DNA of 64,000 nucleotides, taken from the NCBI RefSeq assembly GCF_047675955.1, contig NC_132915.1, positions 12,767,766 to 12,831,765 on the forward strand. Direction: 5' to 3'. The position numbers were made by a program, and so were the translations under genes. The notes below the pieces were generated by a model. That model was not told where the DNA came from. It did not search any database and saw only the letters and a program-made list of their open reading frames with translations. Below, one piece after another: positions 26,629 to 39,019 of this stretch. Every line of letters starts with the position of its first letter. Position 1 is the first letter of the stretch. This DNA comes from Chlorocebus sabaeus. Lineage: Eukaryota; Chordata; Mammalia; Primates; Cercopithecidae.

Positions 26629-27885
26629 AAATTTCTGTTTTATAAGACTGAGCTACTTAGGGCACAGATAACAATTTTGTATTTGTATTCCTGACAGGTC
26701 CTCACAGTGCTGTGCATACAACTGGTGCTTTATAAATATCTGTGAAAAAATACGTTTAATAATAATAGTGACAGAAAAATAGTACTTGACTATGTTATTT
26801 GAGTTAATTGAGGTCAACTCTTTTAAATATGTAGGTGATAAAGTAGCTCAATTCTCTAAGACGGCAGGAGTGGGAAGAACATCTAATCTGAAACTTTCAC
26901 ATCATTGAGCTAAGAACATCTTCCCATTCTCCTCTAAGAAGGTATCAAAACTCATCCCAATTTGCCCATTTTCCATTTCCCTACAACACCACAGGAAGTC
27001 CCTGGTTATCCAGACACTATCCTCCCAACGTGGCTCGCTCATGCCTCTTCAGCTCCCCTGGACACTCTTCCACGGTGTACTCTGAGCTCAGTGACTCCAC
27101 AAGCTCCTTATTTCCTCAACTCTTCTTAAACATCTCTTTACCTCCCTGATTTAAATAAAACCTCGGCAATGTGCCAAGGATGCCCAAGCCTCTCAATTGG
27201 ATGCCATCTCTATCTCTCATCCCCTGGTACTTCAGGGCCTGCACACCTGATTTCTGATCCTTTACTCCCTCTCCCTCCCGCGAGAGCCCCAGCTGTCTTG
27301 AAGCTTCTGTTTTAGGGAGGCATTAGCCTGCACCACCTCTGCTGAGATCTCAGTTGCTCCTCTCACCCACTGAGCTCTGGGCCCACATTTTCCCTCTCCA
27401 CCTTACCAGTGCCTTCCTTCTCAGGGCCTGAGCTCAGAAAGACTCAGTAACTTGCCTAAGCTGTAACAACACTGGGCTGCCATTTCTCCTGCACCTTTCA
27501 ACAGTGGAGCTAACAGGCCAGACATCCAAAGGTTTTAGTTTGGCTGATTATGTGACATTAGGCTAACTTTTCCTGAGAGTAAGACTTTAGTAATGAAGGA
27601 AGCAATGCCCTAGTTCACATTCTGGTCAAACTCCTATCTCACTGTGGTCTAAGACTTTGAATATCACTGTCTTGAAGGGCTCTATGGACATTTTTGATTC
27701 CCTTTACACAAAATATCCTGAGTGAAGCATGCCTAAGGATTCTGTGATAAATATTATATAAGCATGCAAAATTCTCACATGCTTCCTTTCTCTGTGGTCA
27801 GCCAATTCACTGCTCGTAACTTTGGAGACTTGAGCAAAATCACCTTAAACCCAACATAAACAACTGTAACAAGAAATAAATAAGA

Positions 27886-28201
27886 GGCTGGGTGGTGTGG
27901 TGGCTGACGTCTGTAATCCCAGCACTTTGGGAGGCTGAGGTGGGCAGATCACTTGAGGTCAGGAGTTTGAGACCAGCTGGCCAACGTGGTGAAACCCTGT
28001 CTCTATTAAAACCACAAAAATTAAATGGGTGTGGTGGCACGCACCTGTAATCACAGCTACCTGGGAGACTGAGGCAGGAGAATTGTTTGAATCTGGGAGG
28101 CAGAGTTTGCAGTGAGCAGGGATCATGCATGCCACTGCACTCCAGCCTGGGGACAGAACAGAATAAGACTCTGTCTCAAATTAAAAAAAAAAAAAAAAAA
28201 A
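27886..28201 (+). mobile_element. Alu element, full length
   Basis: GGCTGGGTGGTGTGGTGGCT start, both arms, tail of more than 17 A ending at 28201. Inverted relative to the Alu at 26338-26628, 1.26 kb away. Confidence 0.95.
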
Positions 28202-29019
28202 GAAGTCCAAACTCTACCATGAATGACTTCCTAGATTTGAAGGAAAACTAAAAAAATCACTGATTAAAAAAAAAAAAAGTTTTATAGAAAAATTTCTTCT
28301 TAAAATTCACCCTGCTACAGGAAAAGGAGGAATCAAATAGGAGCTGTAGGAAATACACCACCAAACTCATGTGATTGGCACCCTGTCTGGACAACCCTGT
28401 CACTGACAGAATTTTTCAGAATGGAAATGTGGTGCCCTTGGTCATTTGTCCCATGAGTACCAGAAGTGAACTGACTTCCGGCTTTGTGTTAGTATCACAT
28501 TAGAGTCCTGAAAAATGCATTGTGTCGCAATGTGTCTTTGGCAGTTGACATAGATGCCTGTGGTTTCAGATTGCTTAAATCAAATTTCTGGTATAGATTC
28601 CTCCCAGAAGTACATATTCTATATATACACACAGGCAATAGATAAAGTATTACTCCACGTCTATACCCATTGCTATGAAATCTAAAACTAATAAAAAATA
28701 AATATAACTTTATTCATTTAAGGTCTCAGATAGGAAATGTGTCTTTCCCATTTCCTCAATAATGGAGTTTCACAGATACTGTTGGTCCAGTGGACATATT
28801 CCACTAAACATGTGGACTTTCAACAGAGACATTTATTCAGTATCTGATATAGGCCAAGGACAAAGTAACCTGCAGTTAAAAAGTGAGAGATCTTAAAGTT
28901 TTCAGGAGAAAGATTAAAAGTAATATACTCTAGAAGATAATGTTCTGTACTGGAGTTCCCGAAATTCTCTCTCTCAGTTTCCCTGTGGTCCTAAATGCAG
29001 AGCCTGCCTTCAGCACTTC

Positions 29020-29215
29020 CATCTCCCAGGACTTAATATTGTGATAGGAAGAGAACTTAAAGATCACTGAGACTGGCTCCCTCGAGTTTGACAGATCAGA
29101 GAGAGGCTTGGCACAGTGACATGACTTTCCTGGGGCCACACAGCTAGAAGGTGACTGAGCTAGGATTCAGGTTCCCTCCCTCTCAGAAGAGCAACCCTTG
29201 GACTCTGAAATACAG
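29020..29215 (-). mobile_element. MIR-like fragment, reverse orientation
   Basis: CTTTCCTGGGGCCACACAGC, then TAGAAGGTGACTGAGCTAGG and ATTCAGGTTCCCTCCC are reverse-MIR wording. Confidence 0.7.
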
Positions 29216-29939
29216 GACCCTGATTGGTACTGAAGACAGAGAGGGTTTCCTGACATTAAAATGAAAACGGGCGTTTCATTTAGTTAATATCTTTTCTACT
29301 AGAAATACTTGAAACACTCATGTTTATCATCTGAAATGAGTTAAACATCTCATAATAAACAATTTCATTAGAAAACTACTGATAAATATAAAATATGAAT
29401 GTTAAAAGCAGAATGTAAACATTAAATACTTCAAAAAATGCTTGAACATGATATAAAATAAAATTAACAAAAATGATTTTCCAAATATCTTGATGTTTTA
29501 GCAGCATAGTGAATCAGGTAAAATCACCCACCTTATAAAAACAAATTTGTGTGAAAGATAGAAACTATGTTTTAAAGTTTCACATACATTTTTATTAAGA
29601 TACAAGTTGGTACTAAATTAAAAAATAAATGCAATTAAGACCACAGACATAAAACACACCAGAACAAGAAAAGGCTAAATATTCATAAATAATATTAAGG
29701 ATGAAATAGAGCATGTAACAAGACTGAGCCACTCTGAAGCACTTCTCAGCAAAAATTCCCAATGTGCATTATCATCAATTAATTTCATATCCCTCTGAAT
29801 GAGGTCAATAGCCACACTTATTTTACAGATGACACCTCAGTTAATTGACTTACTTGTGGCCATAGAGCAATCCACTACTTATCCTTTCCCAAGTACTATT
29901 TCCAATGAAATGAGGAAATAGGGAGGGAAAAGGGTGCCT

Positions 29940-30135
29940 AACTAGTGATGATTGCTATTATGGGCCAGAGAATGTGCTGAGAGACTTACAAGACTTATCA
30001 TTTGGCATAGCAATCTGGAAGGGTATTATTACCTCCATTTTCCGACTAAGGAAAAAAAGAGGAGGATTGGATTAGCTAAATAACTCATATGAGATTATAC
30101 AATTAGTAACAAGCAGAGTTTGAATTTTTTCCACT
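29940..30135 (-). mobile_element. MIR fragment, reverse orientation
   Basis: TATTACCTCCATTTTCCGAC, then AAGGAAAAAAAGAGGAGG and TAGTAACAAGCAGAGTTTGA. Confidence 0.65.
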
Positions 30136-31224
30136 ACAACATCCCTTGTCTTGGCCTTAGAAAAAACAAAGTGAAAGAGAGAGCGTATGAGTTCAGCTGT
30201 GCCTCTCTAGGGAGTCAGGAGTCTATTTCTATCAATTTAGTTCAATAAACTTTTACTATTCACCTACTAAAAGTGCCTCGGCATTTTTCTAGGGCCTAGA
30301 AAAAGAGAAGAGTAAAATAATCCCTGTCTTCAAGGACCTTATAACCTAAAGGGCAGAAAAACCAATGTACATATATCTTTCATGCCATTTACTTACATCT
30401 TTGCTCCATTCACAAAATATTTTAGGTACTGTAAATGACACAAAGAAAAACAGAAACTTTAATAATAACTGAAGTCAAGAGACATAAAATAGGAAGTTAA
30501 GACAAAGCGTTAAGTAGAAATGCAAGTATGCAGACTCTAGGGTCCACAGTGGTTATTAAACTTAAGTCATAATTTGATCTTAAGCTTGCTGGCAGGCAGG
30601 AGAAGCCAAAAAGAAAACACAATAATTTACAAAATTTTGGCTACTCATAAATAAGAACACAGGGATCCCTTCTGGGACATAAGATTCTTCATGACAGTTT
30701 GTTTTTAAAGGAACATATCAAATATTTTACACAAGGGATGTTGATAGGCACAATGATCAATGTCCTCAAAAATGTCTCCAGAGTCAGAAGTAAGTTTCCT
30801 AAAAATAGTTCTCATGACAGAGATCACATGACACAAAAGCTATCTTCAGCCAAGGCATTGTACAAGGAGTCCACAGCTCTTATCATAATGGCATTAAAAT
30901 AAACACCTACAAGCATGCTCAAGAATGCTTTGGGTATGGAGTTGACAAATAGGTGTAATTTCCCCTAATCCACTGCTGAGCCTGGAATACATGAGACAAC
31001 CAAAACTATTTTATGAACAAATAATAACACAAACATGTAAAAATAGATGAGTAATCGAACAAGAGGAAAAAAAAATGGTGAGGAAGAGAACACTTAAGAG
31101 GGGAGAAGAGAAAGAACCAGGATGAGGAAAAAGAAAAGTCCAGAGTGGATTTAGGAAAGAGTGATTTATCTTGGTTTTAGCTAAAGAGGAACAGCAGGCA
31201 ACATGCCATAAAAAAAAGAAACTG

Positions 31225-31496
31225 GGCCAGGTGCAGTGGCTCACACCTGTAATCCCAGTACTTTGGGAGGCCGAGGTGGGCGGATCACCTGAGGTCAGGA
31301 GTTCAAGGCCAGCCTGACCAACATGGAGAAACCCCATTTCTACTAAAAATTCAAAATTAGCCAGGCGTGGTGGCGCATGCCTGTAATCCCAGCTACTTGG
31401 GAGGCTGAGGGAGGAAAATCACTTGAACCGGGAAGGCAGAGGTTGCAGTGAGCCGAGATTGCATCATTGCACTCCAGCAAAACTCCATTTCAAAAA
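31225..31496 (+). mobile_element. Alu element with shortened 3' end
   Basis: Starts GGCCAGGTGCAGTGGCTCAC. Near the end, ACTCCAGC joins AAAACTCC directly, so about 15 bp of the usual CCTGGGCAACAGAG segment are lost. The tail has grown into a GAAA/GGAA microsatellite to 31620. Probable target duplication AGAAACTG/AGAGACTG at 31217-31224 and 31616-31623. Confidence 0.9.
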
Positions 31497-31620
31497 AGAA
31501 AGAAAGAAGGAAGGAAAGAAAGAAAGAGAGAGGGGAAGGACAAAAGGAAGGAAGGAAGGAAGGAAGGAAGGAAGGAAGGAAGGAAAGAAAAAGAAAGAAA
31601 GAAAGAAAGAAAGAAAGAGA
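31497..31620 (+). repeat. GAAA/GGAA microsatellite on an Alu tail
   Basis: Mixed GAAA and GGAA units with one clean GGAA stretch of about ten units at 31544-31586, followed by (GAAA)n. Confidence 0.95.
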
Positions 31621-31681
31621 CTGAATTATGGAGGGCTTTGAATATCTCACTAAGTAGTTTAGACAAGTTCTGGCACTAATA

Positions 31682-31983
31682 GGCCGGGCGCGGTGGCTCA
31701 GGCCTGTAATCCCAGCACTTTGGGAGGCCGAGATGGGCGGATCACGAGGTCAGGAGATCGAGACCATCCTGGCTAACACGGTGAAACCCCTGTCTCTACT
31801 AAAAAAATTCAAAAAACTAGCCAGGCGAGGTGGTGGGCACCTGCAGTCCCAGCTACTGGGGAGGCTGAGGCAGGAGAATGGCATGAACCCGGGAGGCGGA
31901 GCTTGCAGTGAGCCCAGATCGCGCCACAGCACTCCAGCCTGGGCGACAGAGCGAGACTCCGTCTCAAAAAAAAAAAAAAAAAA
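31682..31983 (+). mobile_element. AluY-like element, young in appearance
   Basis: Starts GGCCGGGCGCGGTGGCTCAG, carries the AluY wording GAGATCGAGACCATCCTGGC and keeps many CpGs. Perfect 17-bp target duplication at 31665-31681 and 31984-32000. Antisense to NTRK2. Confidence 0.95.
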
Positions 31984-31989
31984 AAGTTC

Positions 31990-32140
31990 TGGCACTAATA
32001 AATATGACTTCCTTCTCTGTGCCTCCCCTTCCTCATTGTTAAATAGGGGAGTTTGGGCTACATGGCATTTTAGGTCTGCCCCAGCTCACACGCTCCACAG
32101 CCATGAGTCTATGATTTTACATTATAAATGTGAGTCCTGG
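31990..32140 (+). mobile_element. MIR-like fragment beside the AluY
   Basis: CTTCTCTGTGCCTCCCCTTC, then CTCATTGTTAAATAGGGGAG and CACAGCCATGAGTCTATGAT resemble the MIR 3' half. Confidence 0.5.
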
Positions 32141-32793
32141 GGAGCTGTTGAAGATCTTTGAGCATGGTAAGAAGTGATCAGGGCAAGTCTTTAGAGAGAT
32201 TCATCTGGCTGGACTAAAACTGGAAGCAAGGAAGCCAGTTAGGGCATAGCACTAGAACTTGCCCTCACAGAGGCTGGTACAGAGCTGAGAGCGGGCTCCA
32301 TCCCGTCCCTCATCCATCTTTCCTCTCCGGCCTCTTGCCCGTCAAAGGTCCACAGCTCAACAAGACTCTTGTGGGAGGTGCTGTCTCTAGCCACAGAAGC
32401 TGCAATCAGGTCTGTGACCCCAAAGGTCACAGAGGATGTCACCAAAACCAAATCCTTGGAGAATGACTATGAGGAAAACCAGGGAAACACAGAGAACAAG
32501 ACAAAAATGAACTAATCAGAGGCAGGAGAGGGCCACGGACCATGGCCATGAAGACAACAGAAGGCAGCCTGCCCTGGGTGGTATCCTGAATGGGAAGTGA
32601 GAAAATGGAAGCCAGGACTGGAGAATGGAGGCCGAGCCTGTGGGAGACTGGAGAGGGGGCGGAGGGTGCAGGGGCAGACAGGTCCATCTAGAGACAGCAC
32701 CATGGCTCCAGCACATGGGGTTTAGGGACCATTTTGAGGTTTGATAGTATTTGTAAGTTAAGAGGAATAGTTGAGGGTCAGAAATAAAATAGC

Positions 32794-32838
32794 TCAAAAA
32801 AAAAAAAAAAAAAAAAAAAAAGAAGAAGAAGAAGAAGA
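32794..32838 (+). repeat. Poly-A followed by (GAA)n
   Basis: About 26 A, then five or six GAA units. Reads TTC in the NTRK2 direction. Confidence 0.9.
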
Positions 32839-33751
32839 GAAGAGAAGGCGGCAGAGGAGAGAACTGCTGGGAGAGATTCCCAGGGACGGTGCAGAGAGGG
32901 CAGTGGGGTGGGGGTGGTGGGGATGCAGAAAAATTCTGAACAGAGAAGAGAGATTTTCAGTGAGCCAACTTCTGAGGGCCTCAGGCCCTCATAGCACTGG
33001 GTCACCGAAGGAACAAGTGGACCTTCAGAGATTTCCAAGGGGCCTAGACACACGAGCCATCCTAAGCCTCTCCATTTAGCCTTGCATTTATTTGGTGCAG
33101 TGATCAACTAGATAGACTGCTGCAAATCAACTTTACATTTCTGGGAGGGCACCAGGGACCTAGAGATGCCTCATGCAATATCCAATGCCAGTAAATGGCC
33201 CTTCCCTCACTAGACTAATGTTTAATACCCCAAATGACAGCAAGTGTCCGTAGGAGTGGAGGGAGAAAGGCTTAATTTAACCTGCGCGTTATAGCAGATA
33301 AAAGCAATGGAATTATTTGGAGTTAAATTCCCAAAACTTCTAGAAAAAAGCCAAGGGGGGAAAGCCCCAGAAATCTTTCAAGCTGTTAGACTAAAAAGAA
33401 CACCACATTTCAAAATACACATACGGTACATCCTTCGCTTTGACATCCCCGAACAGCCAAAATTATATCTGTTCTACACACTGGCATGTGGTAGAATTGG
33501 ATTGATTTGCCCTGACAGCTCTCCCCGCTGGAACAATACTTGTCAGTCAGTCCCGGCAATGTTTGTATTTTCAAGAATCATTATGCAGCGTGATTGTACA
33601 AAATCCTGGCAGGTGGGCCAGACAGTCTTATCTCTGACTCTGTGTCCCTGTGCCCTAAAGTTCTTCCTGCTCTCAAGGCTGGAAAGCCTCATGCTTTCTC
33701 CCTTGTACCTCCCACACTGTGCATAAACCTTCTTTATTTATTCTTTCTTTC

Positions 33752-33921
33752 TTTCTTTTTTTTTTTTTTTTTGAGACAGGGTCTCACTCTATCATACAGG
33801 CTGGAGTGCAGTGCAGTGGCATGATCACAGTTCACTGCAGCCTCCACCTTCTGGATTCAAGCAATCCTCCCACCTCAGTCTCGCAAGTAGCTGGGGCTAC
33901 GGTGCATGCCACCATGCCAGC
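33752..33921 (-). mobile_element. Alu right-arm fragment
   Basis: T-rich tract, then GAGACAGGGTCTCACTCTAT through CACCATGCCAGC, where homology stops. A 5'-truncated copy with a duplicated GTGCA step (GTGCAGTGCAGTGG). Confidence 0.9.
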
Positions 33922-34061
33922 CATAGACCTCCACTGAGGTCTCTTTGCTGGTGTCTGTTTTATCCCTGGTATCCTTCACTCCTGTGCCCTCCCTACAAAA
34001 ACTTTTCTTCCTTCAACAATTTAAACTAGTAGCTACTACAGTTTTTTGTTTGTTTGTGGTG

Positions 34062-34362
34062 TTTTTTTTTTTTTTTTTTTGAGACAGAGTCTCGCTTTGT
34101 CACCCAGGCTGGAGTGTAGTGGCACAATCTCGGCTCACTGTAACCTCCGCCTCCCAGGTTCAAGCAATTCTCCTGCCTCAACCTCCCGAGTAGCTGGGAT
34201 TACAGGGATGTGCCACTAAGCTTGGCTAATTTTTTTGTATTTTTAGTAGAGTCGGGGTTTCACCATATTGGCCAGGCTGATCTCGAACTCCTGACCTTGT
34301 GATCCACCCACCTCAACCTCCCAAAGTCCTGGGATTACAGGAGTGAGCCACCGCGCCCGGCC
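34062..34362 (-). mobile_element. Alu element inserted into another Alu's tail
   Basis: T-run of 19, GAGACAGAGTCTCGCTTTGT through GCGCCCGGCC. The TTTG-rich sequence before it and the (TTG)n after it look like one split tail belonging to the Alu at 34363-34650. Confidence 0.95.
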
Positions 34363-34650
34363 CTGTTGTTGTTGTTTCTGAGATTGAGTCTCACTCACGC
34401 TGTCACCCAGGCTGGAGTGCAGTGGCGAGATCTCAGTTCACTGCAACCTCTGCCTCCCAGGCTCCACCTCCCGAGTAACTGGGATTTTTTTTAGGTGTGT
34501 GCCACCATGCCCAGCTAATTTTGTATTTTTAGTAGTGATGGGATTTCGCCATGTTGGCCAGGCTGGTCTCCAACTCCTGACCTCAAGTGATCTGCCCGCC
34601 TCGGCCTTCCAAAGTGCTGGGATTACAGGCATGAACCACCACACCGGGCT
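34363..34650 (-). mobile_element. Alu element, older member of a nested pair
   Basis: Starts with CTGTTGTTGTTGTTTCTGAG and ends CACACCGGGCT. The flanks GCTACTACAGTTTT (34032-34045) and GCTACCATAGTTTT (34651-34664) differ at two positions and read as its diverged target duplication, spanning both Alus. Confidence 0.9.
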
Positions 34651-35539
34651 GCTACCATAGTTTTCTAATTGACTTCTTCAAGTAAGTTGGCTTTTCCCAA
34701 TGAACTTCTGAAGGAATGTTCCCATTGTGGAAGAATCTTTTGTTTTTGGTGGGGATAAATTAAAAAATCACACCAGTGGTTATTCAGGGGCTTCCCTGAC
34801 CTGTATCTTAATGAATTAACGTTTTATTTTTACATAAACACATGGAGTATCTTCTCTGTGCACATACTTTAACAAGCGCACAGGAATAGGTAAGAGAAAT
34901 AGATCAATGACAATAACGCAATCAGAATGTGATAAACAGCCATAACAGGGACAAGCAAAGTGTTCTGCAGCTGGGCAACTCAGAAAGGCTCCGTGGAGTC
35001 ATTGGGGCCAACTTTACAAAACCAGACTGGAGTTTTTAATGTGGAAAGCTCTGAACAGAGGAAGGAGCAAGTGCCCAACCTATTAAGAGGCTGGTGGGCA
35101 TTTTGTGAGGTCCAGAACTCCACGCAAGCTTCCCAGACTGCTCTCCTCAGCTGTAGACTCTACCCCAATTCCACAGAAGGCAGAGGCTCAGCAGAACTCA
35201 CAACCGCTGATACATGGCCAATGTCTGAAAGGCGGAGGGTCACAGGCAAGATTTTTGGAGGCATCCCAAATGGCTTCCACCTCTGGATGGTTTTCTGTTC
35301 GGTTAATATGCAAAGCAGAGTCCTGTGCTATTTCCTCTTTAATATGCTTATTTGAGAACTTTTGTTTTAAAAGGTAGTGTTAATATCTATTTTCCTGAAA
35401 GGATTTTGCGATACTTCCAAAATCTTTCAAACTAACCTACTTTCCCTGACTCCTTCATTTACCATTTAATCATCTAAGGGAAAAAGAACCGTGTTTGTTG
35501 CTGTGGAAGACTCAAGGATGAATAAGAGGAAGGGGAAGT

Positions 35540-35765
35540 CAGTGGCTGTTAATTGCACATTAGTTGTGTGCCGGGCATGTGTTAAGCATTGTGTATGCAT
35601 TTTCTGATTCAAACATCTTGATGGGCCTCAGGAGAGACCTCACTGTCCCCATTTTGGGGATGTAGCAACTGGGTGTTGAAGACGTTAAGGAAGGTGCCCA
35701 AAGTCATGCAGCCGGAATATGGGCAAGGCATGCCAGAATTGCTTCAGAGCCCACACGGTCTCTCC
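35540..35765 (-). mobile_element. MIR element, reverse orientation
   Basis: TGTGTGCCGGGCATGTGTTA, then CACTGTCCCCATTTTGGGGA, then GGTGCCCAAAGTCATGCAGC. Confidence 0.75.
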
Positions 35766-38294
35766 CTATAGAACATGATTCTTTTGCGCAAAAGATGAAG
35801 AGTCTAACAGAGAGATGAGATAAGTATACAAATAAAGTTGCAAAAGGCAGAATGTAAAAACTGCCATAACACATGTAAAAAATACTGGGTTAAGGGTATT
35901 AGAAGAAACAAATCCTTTGAGCACTGGGTTTGGGGTTGGAAGACATGCCCTTTGAACTCTCTCTAGTAAGCTGAGCAGAACTTGAAGTGCTGGTTGGAAA
36001 GAATATTGTTGGACACAATGAATTGTGACATTTCCAGGATGGCAGGATGCCACTGACCCAAGCATACGCTGGGCTTTCAGTGAAAATATGTCCACATGAA
36101 AGAACAAAATCTGAAAACTACTTCGGTTGAATCAAATGAAATTTCCATTCATACAGGCCAAAAGCGAACCAATATTTGTTATTTCATCTAGATTAACTTA
36201 ATTTATCACTAAGTCATATCTTCACACACAGAACCCCTGAATTTTAGGGAAAAAAAAAACATAGTTTTTTTTCGAGTTTTAAGAAAAATTTTAAGAAAAA
36301 TATTAAAAAGTAATACATGCACATGGTAACAAACTAAGTAGTACCGAAGAGTTTAAGATGGAAAGAAATTGTTCTTTTCCACAGTCCTCTCTGTTGTTGT
36401 CCCCACTCTCCTGGGCAGCCAATTTGAACACATTTGATTTTTGGTTTTCTGGGTGTTATGTCCATAACTCTAATGAATATGCTTATACCTTCTGCTCCGG
36501 TTTTCTCACTTACTAATTCCCCACTACATAGAGGAGGATTTAGCTTGCACTATCTCTCATCTCCTCTCAAGAATTGGGAGTTGCATTATTCATTCTTCTA
36601 TTAACTATCTGTCATCCTTCCAGCCATATCCTGACACTACTTTTCTGAATAGCTCTTATAAGAATATAAGAACAGTGCAGGCAGGAAAGACAAAGGCTGT
36701 ATAAAATCAGTGGAATATTACTATAGCCTGTCTCCAGAAGTCAAATAACCCTTTCTCTGCAGCCACCACATGTATTTTCTTGTCCCTGGCCTCTTTACAC
36801 TCTCCATATCAATGAGTTGCAAAATCTCTGGTGTGAGCTCATGTCAAGAAGCACTGGTGTTAAAAGTAGTTTATGAGCTGAGAGCAGATTTATAAAGTGA
36901 GAGTCACAGTGCTTGGGTTCCTCTCCTCTGTCTTGAGATAAGGACTTGTTTTGTATGCTTCTGTCAGCTGGAAGACTGCCACACTTTGCAGTCCATGCTA
37001 CAAGCTCAGCTTCTGAGGACAGTAATAAGAACTGTACAACAAAGTCACATTTACCTAATCATACTGCTTCAGAAAAAAGAGAATTACTCCACCTATTGGG
37101 CCTTGGGGTCCTTTGGGGTCCTGGTGAAGATACTGCAGAGGGTCAGACTAATCTGGCTGCTGTTATGGCTCCCACGTTCTGTCATGAAGTCCCTTCTAGA
37201 AATTGCCTTCTCCTGGAAGACCTGCAGTGATGCTCTGATGCAGGGAACGACTTAATGCTGGGTGATCAAAAATTCTGTTCTTATATGTTAGTATGAACCA
37301 TTTACATCTGGGATTGGCATGGTCTAAAGTATTAAAATGGCATCAAATATTCCAAGTAGATTAGATTGGAGAAATTCATTCAAGAATAAGCCAATGTTAA
37401 ATTATACTGAAATGTATGCTGCAGTTGAAGAAGTAATCTGCTGATGACGTTGTCCCTGTGGGGATGGCTAAAAAGATTCCGATGCTTCCAACTGCACCTC
37501 CTTAGAAAGGTATTGAAGAAATCCCTTTAGATTGGTGAGGTGAGGGCATCAGCTGGCCTCTTACCCATAACGGTGAAGTGAAGGGCAACGTAAGTCCTAA
37601 TGGATGAGATTTTTCAACAGATTTCTGGAAGGGAGATGGGCGTGGCTTCCATGTTAACGCATGAAACTTAGAAGAATCGTCAGCTCAGAACATGCTATAG
37701 TGGAGTCAGCGATAGAGGCAAGACTGCCCCGTTCGGTGGAAGCTAGAATAGCTCCAGCCTTGGGGCCAGCAGGCGCAACAGAGGGAAGGAGTGGGAAAGA
37801 GTTTAAGCACAAGGGAGGGACAACTGGATGAGTGGTGTGCACTGCCACCTCCAGTCTGGAAGAGTACCAGAGAGGCCGTTATTTATCCTCACACCAAAAA
37901 GAGACAGGCCACAGTCTCGCCCGCGTGGACAAGGCTCTGGGGAAAGCCTGACTGTCAGGAGGATAAAACCATCTGCAAAGAAAGTGAGGACCTAACATTG
38001 AACTCAGGTCCCTTCTCTGATCCAGGATTCCCCAACCTAATACTTCAGTCAACCAACAGTATTTGTAAAGAGAAAAAAGAAATGCCCCTTATATTTTGTC
38101 CCTCCACCATATGAATGTGAACGTAATTATAATGAAATGAACAGGAGGGAGATCCTTGCTAGCCAACATAAAGCCACCCTTGCTATACAAGAACCAAAGT
38201 AGGAAAAAGTGAAAACCACAGAGGAAAGCGTCGTAGAGGCAGGGGTCTGGTAGTGATGAAGTGGAGACTGAAAATGACCACAATTTTCAAGCAA

Positions 38295-38525
38295 GAAATA
38301 AGAGGCAGAATGGAAGCTTCAGTTCAATTGTGGCCATCAACTAACTACGTGACTTACAGAAATTAACTCAACTGTATTTGTTCCCTTTGGTTTCCTTTTT
38401 CTAGCTGCAAAGTGGGAATAAAAATACCTGAGCCTTACAACCTCATGGGGCACTGGAGAGAACAGAATGGTATTCGTAATAAAAAGCACTCTGAACAATG
38501 AAATGTACAATAAATGTTATATGGT
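38295..38525 (+). mobile_element. MIR element
   Basis: CTGCAAAGTGGGAATAAAAA, then TACCTGAGCCTTACAACCTC and ATGTACAATAAATGTTATAT close a MIR-like order. Confidence 0.65.
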
Positions 38526-38639
38526 GCAGCCACTGCTATTTAGCAATTTGGCTCTCAAGATTACACAATGGCTCACAGATATATTTTACTGGTTCAACTT
38601 AAGTTAAATATTATAGACAAACTACAATAATAATGGGGC

Positions 38640-38860
38640 CTTCTGTTCTTGCAGCATTTTAAGGCTCATAAAGTACTCTCACATGCAATTTTATTTGAGC
38701 ATTAAAACAACTCTGTGAAATGGGCTGTGAAAATTTCTTGAGTTCCATTTTACAGCTAAGGGAACAGAGGCTTAAAGAGGTCAAGGGTCCATTCAACGCT
38801 ACATGACTTGTCAGTTAAAGAGCCCTTAACTTGGCCTTTCAATTCCAAGTTCAGTGTTCT
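38640..38860 (-). mobile_element. MIR element, reverse orientation
   Basis: GAGTTCCATTTTACAGCTAA, then GGGAACAGAGGCTTAAAGAG, then GTCAAGGGTCCATTCAACGC. Confidence 0.7.
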
Positions 38861-39019
38861 TCACACAAGAGGAGCATATTGGGCATTCTGGAGACTAAGA
38901 ATCCAGAAAGTAAAAAGTTCATCCTGGAGAGGAAGCTTTCTAGATAAGACACTAATGTCACTGCAAGAAACTAGAGTAAAAATAGTGCCAAGCATTTGCC
39001 TACGAGAGTGATAGGAACT

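Noticed and set aside
26206..26694. 162-codon open frame
   Set aside because: It runs through a reverse-oriented Alu and shows the usual antisense-Alu peptide text (CSGTISAHCNLCLPGS type). Similar Alu frames at 10446-10781, 18632-18976, 55961-56254 and elsewhere are also rejected.
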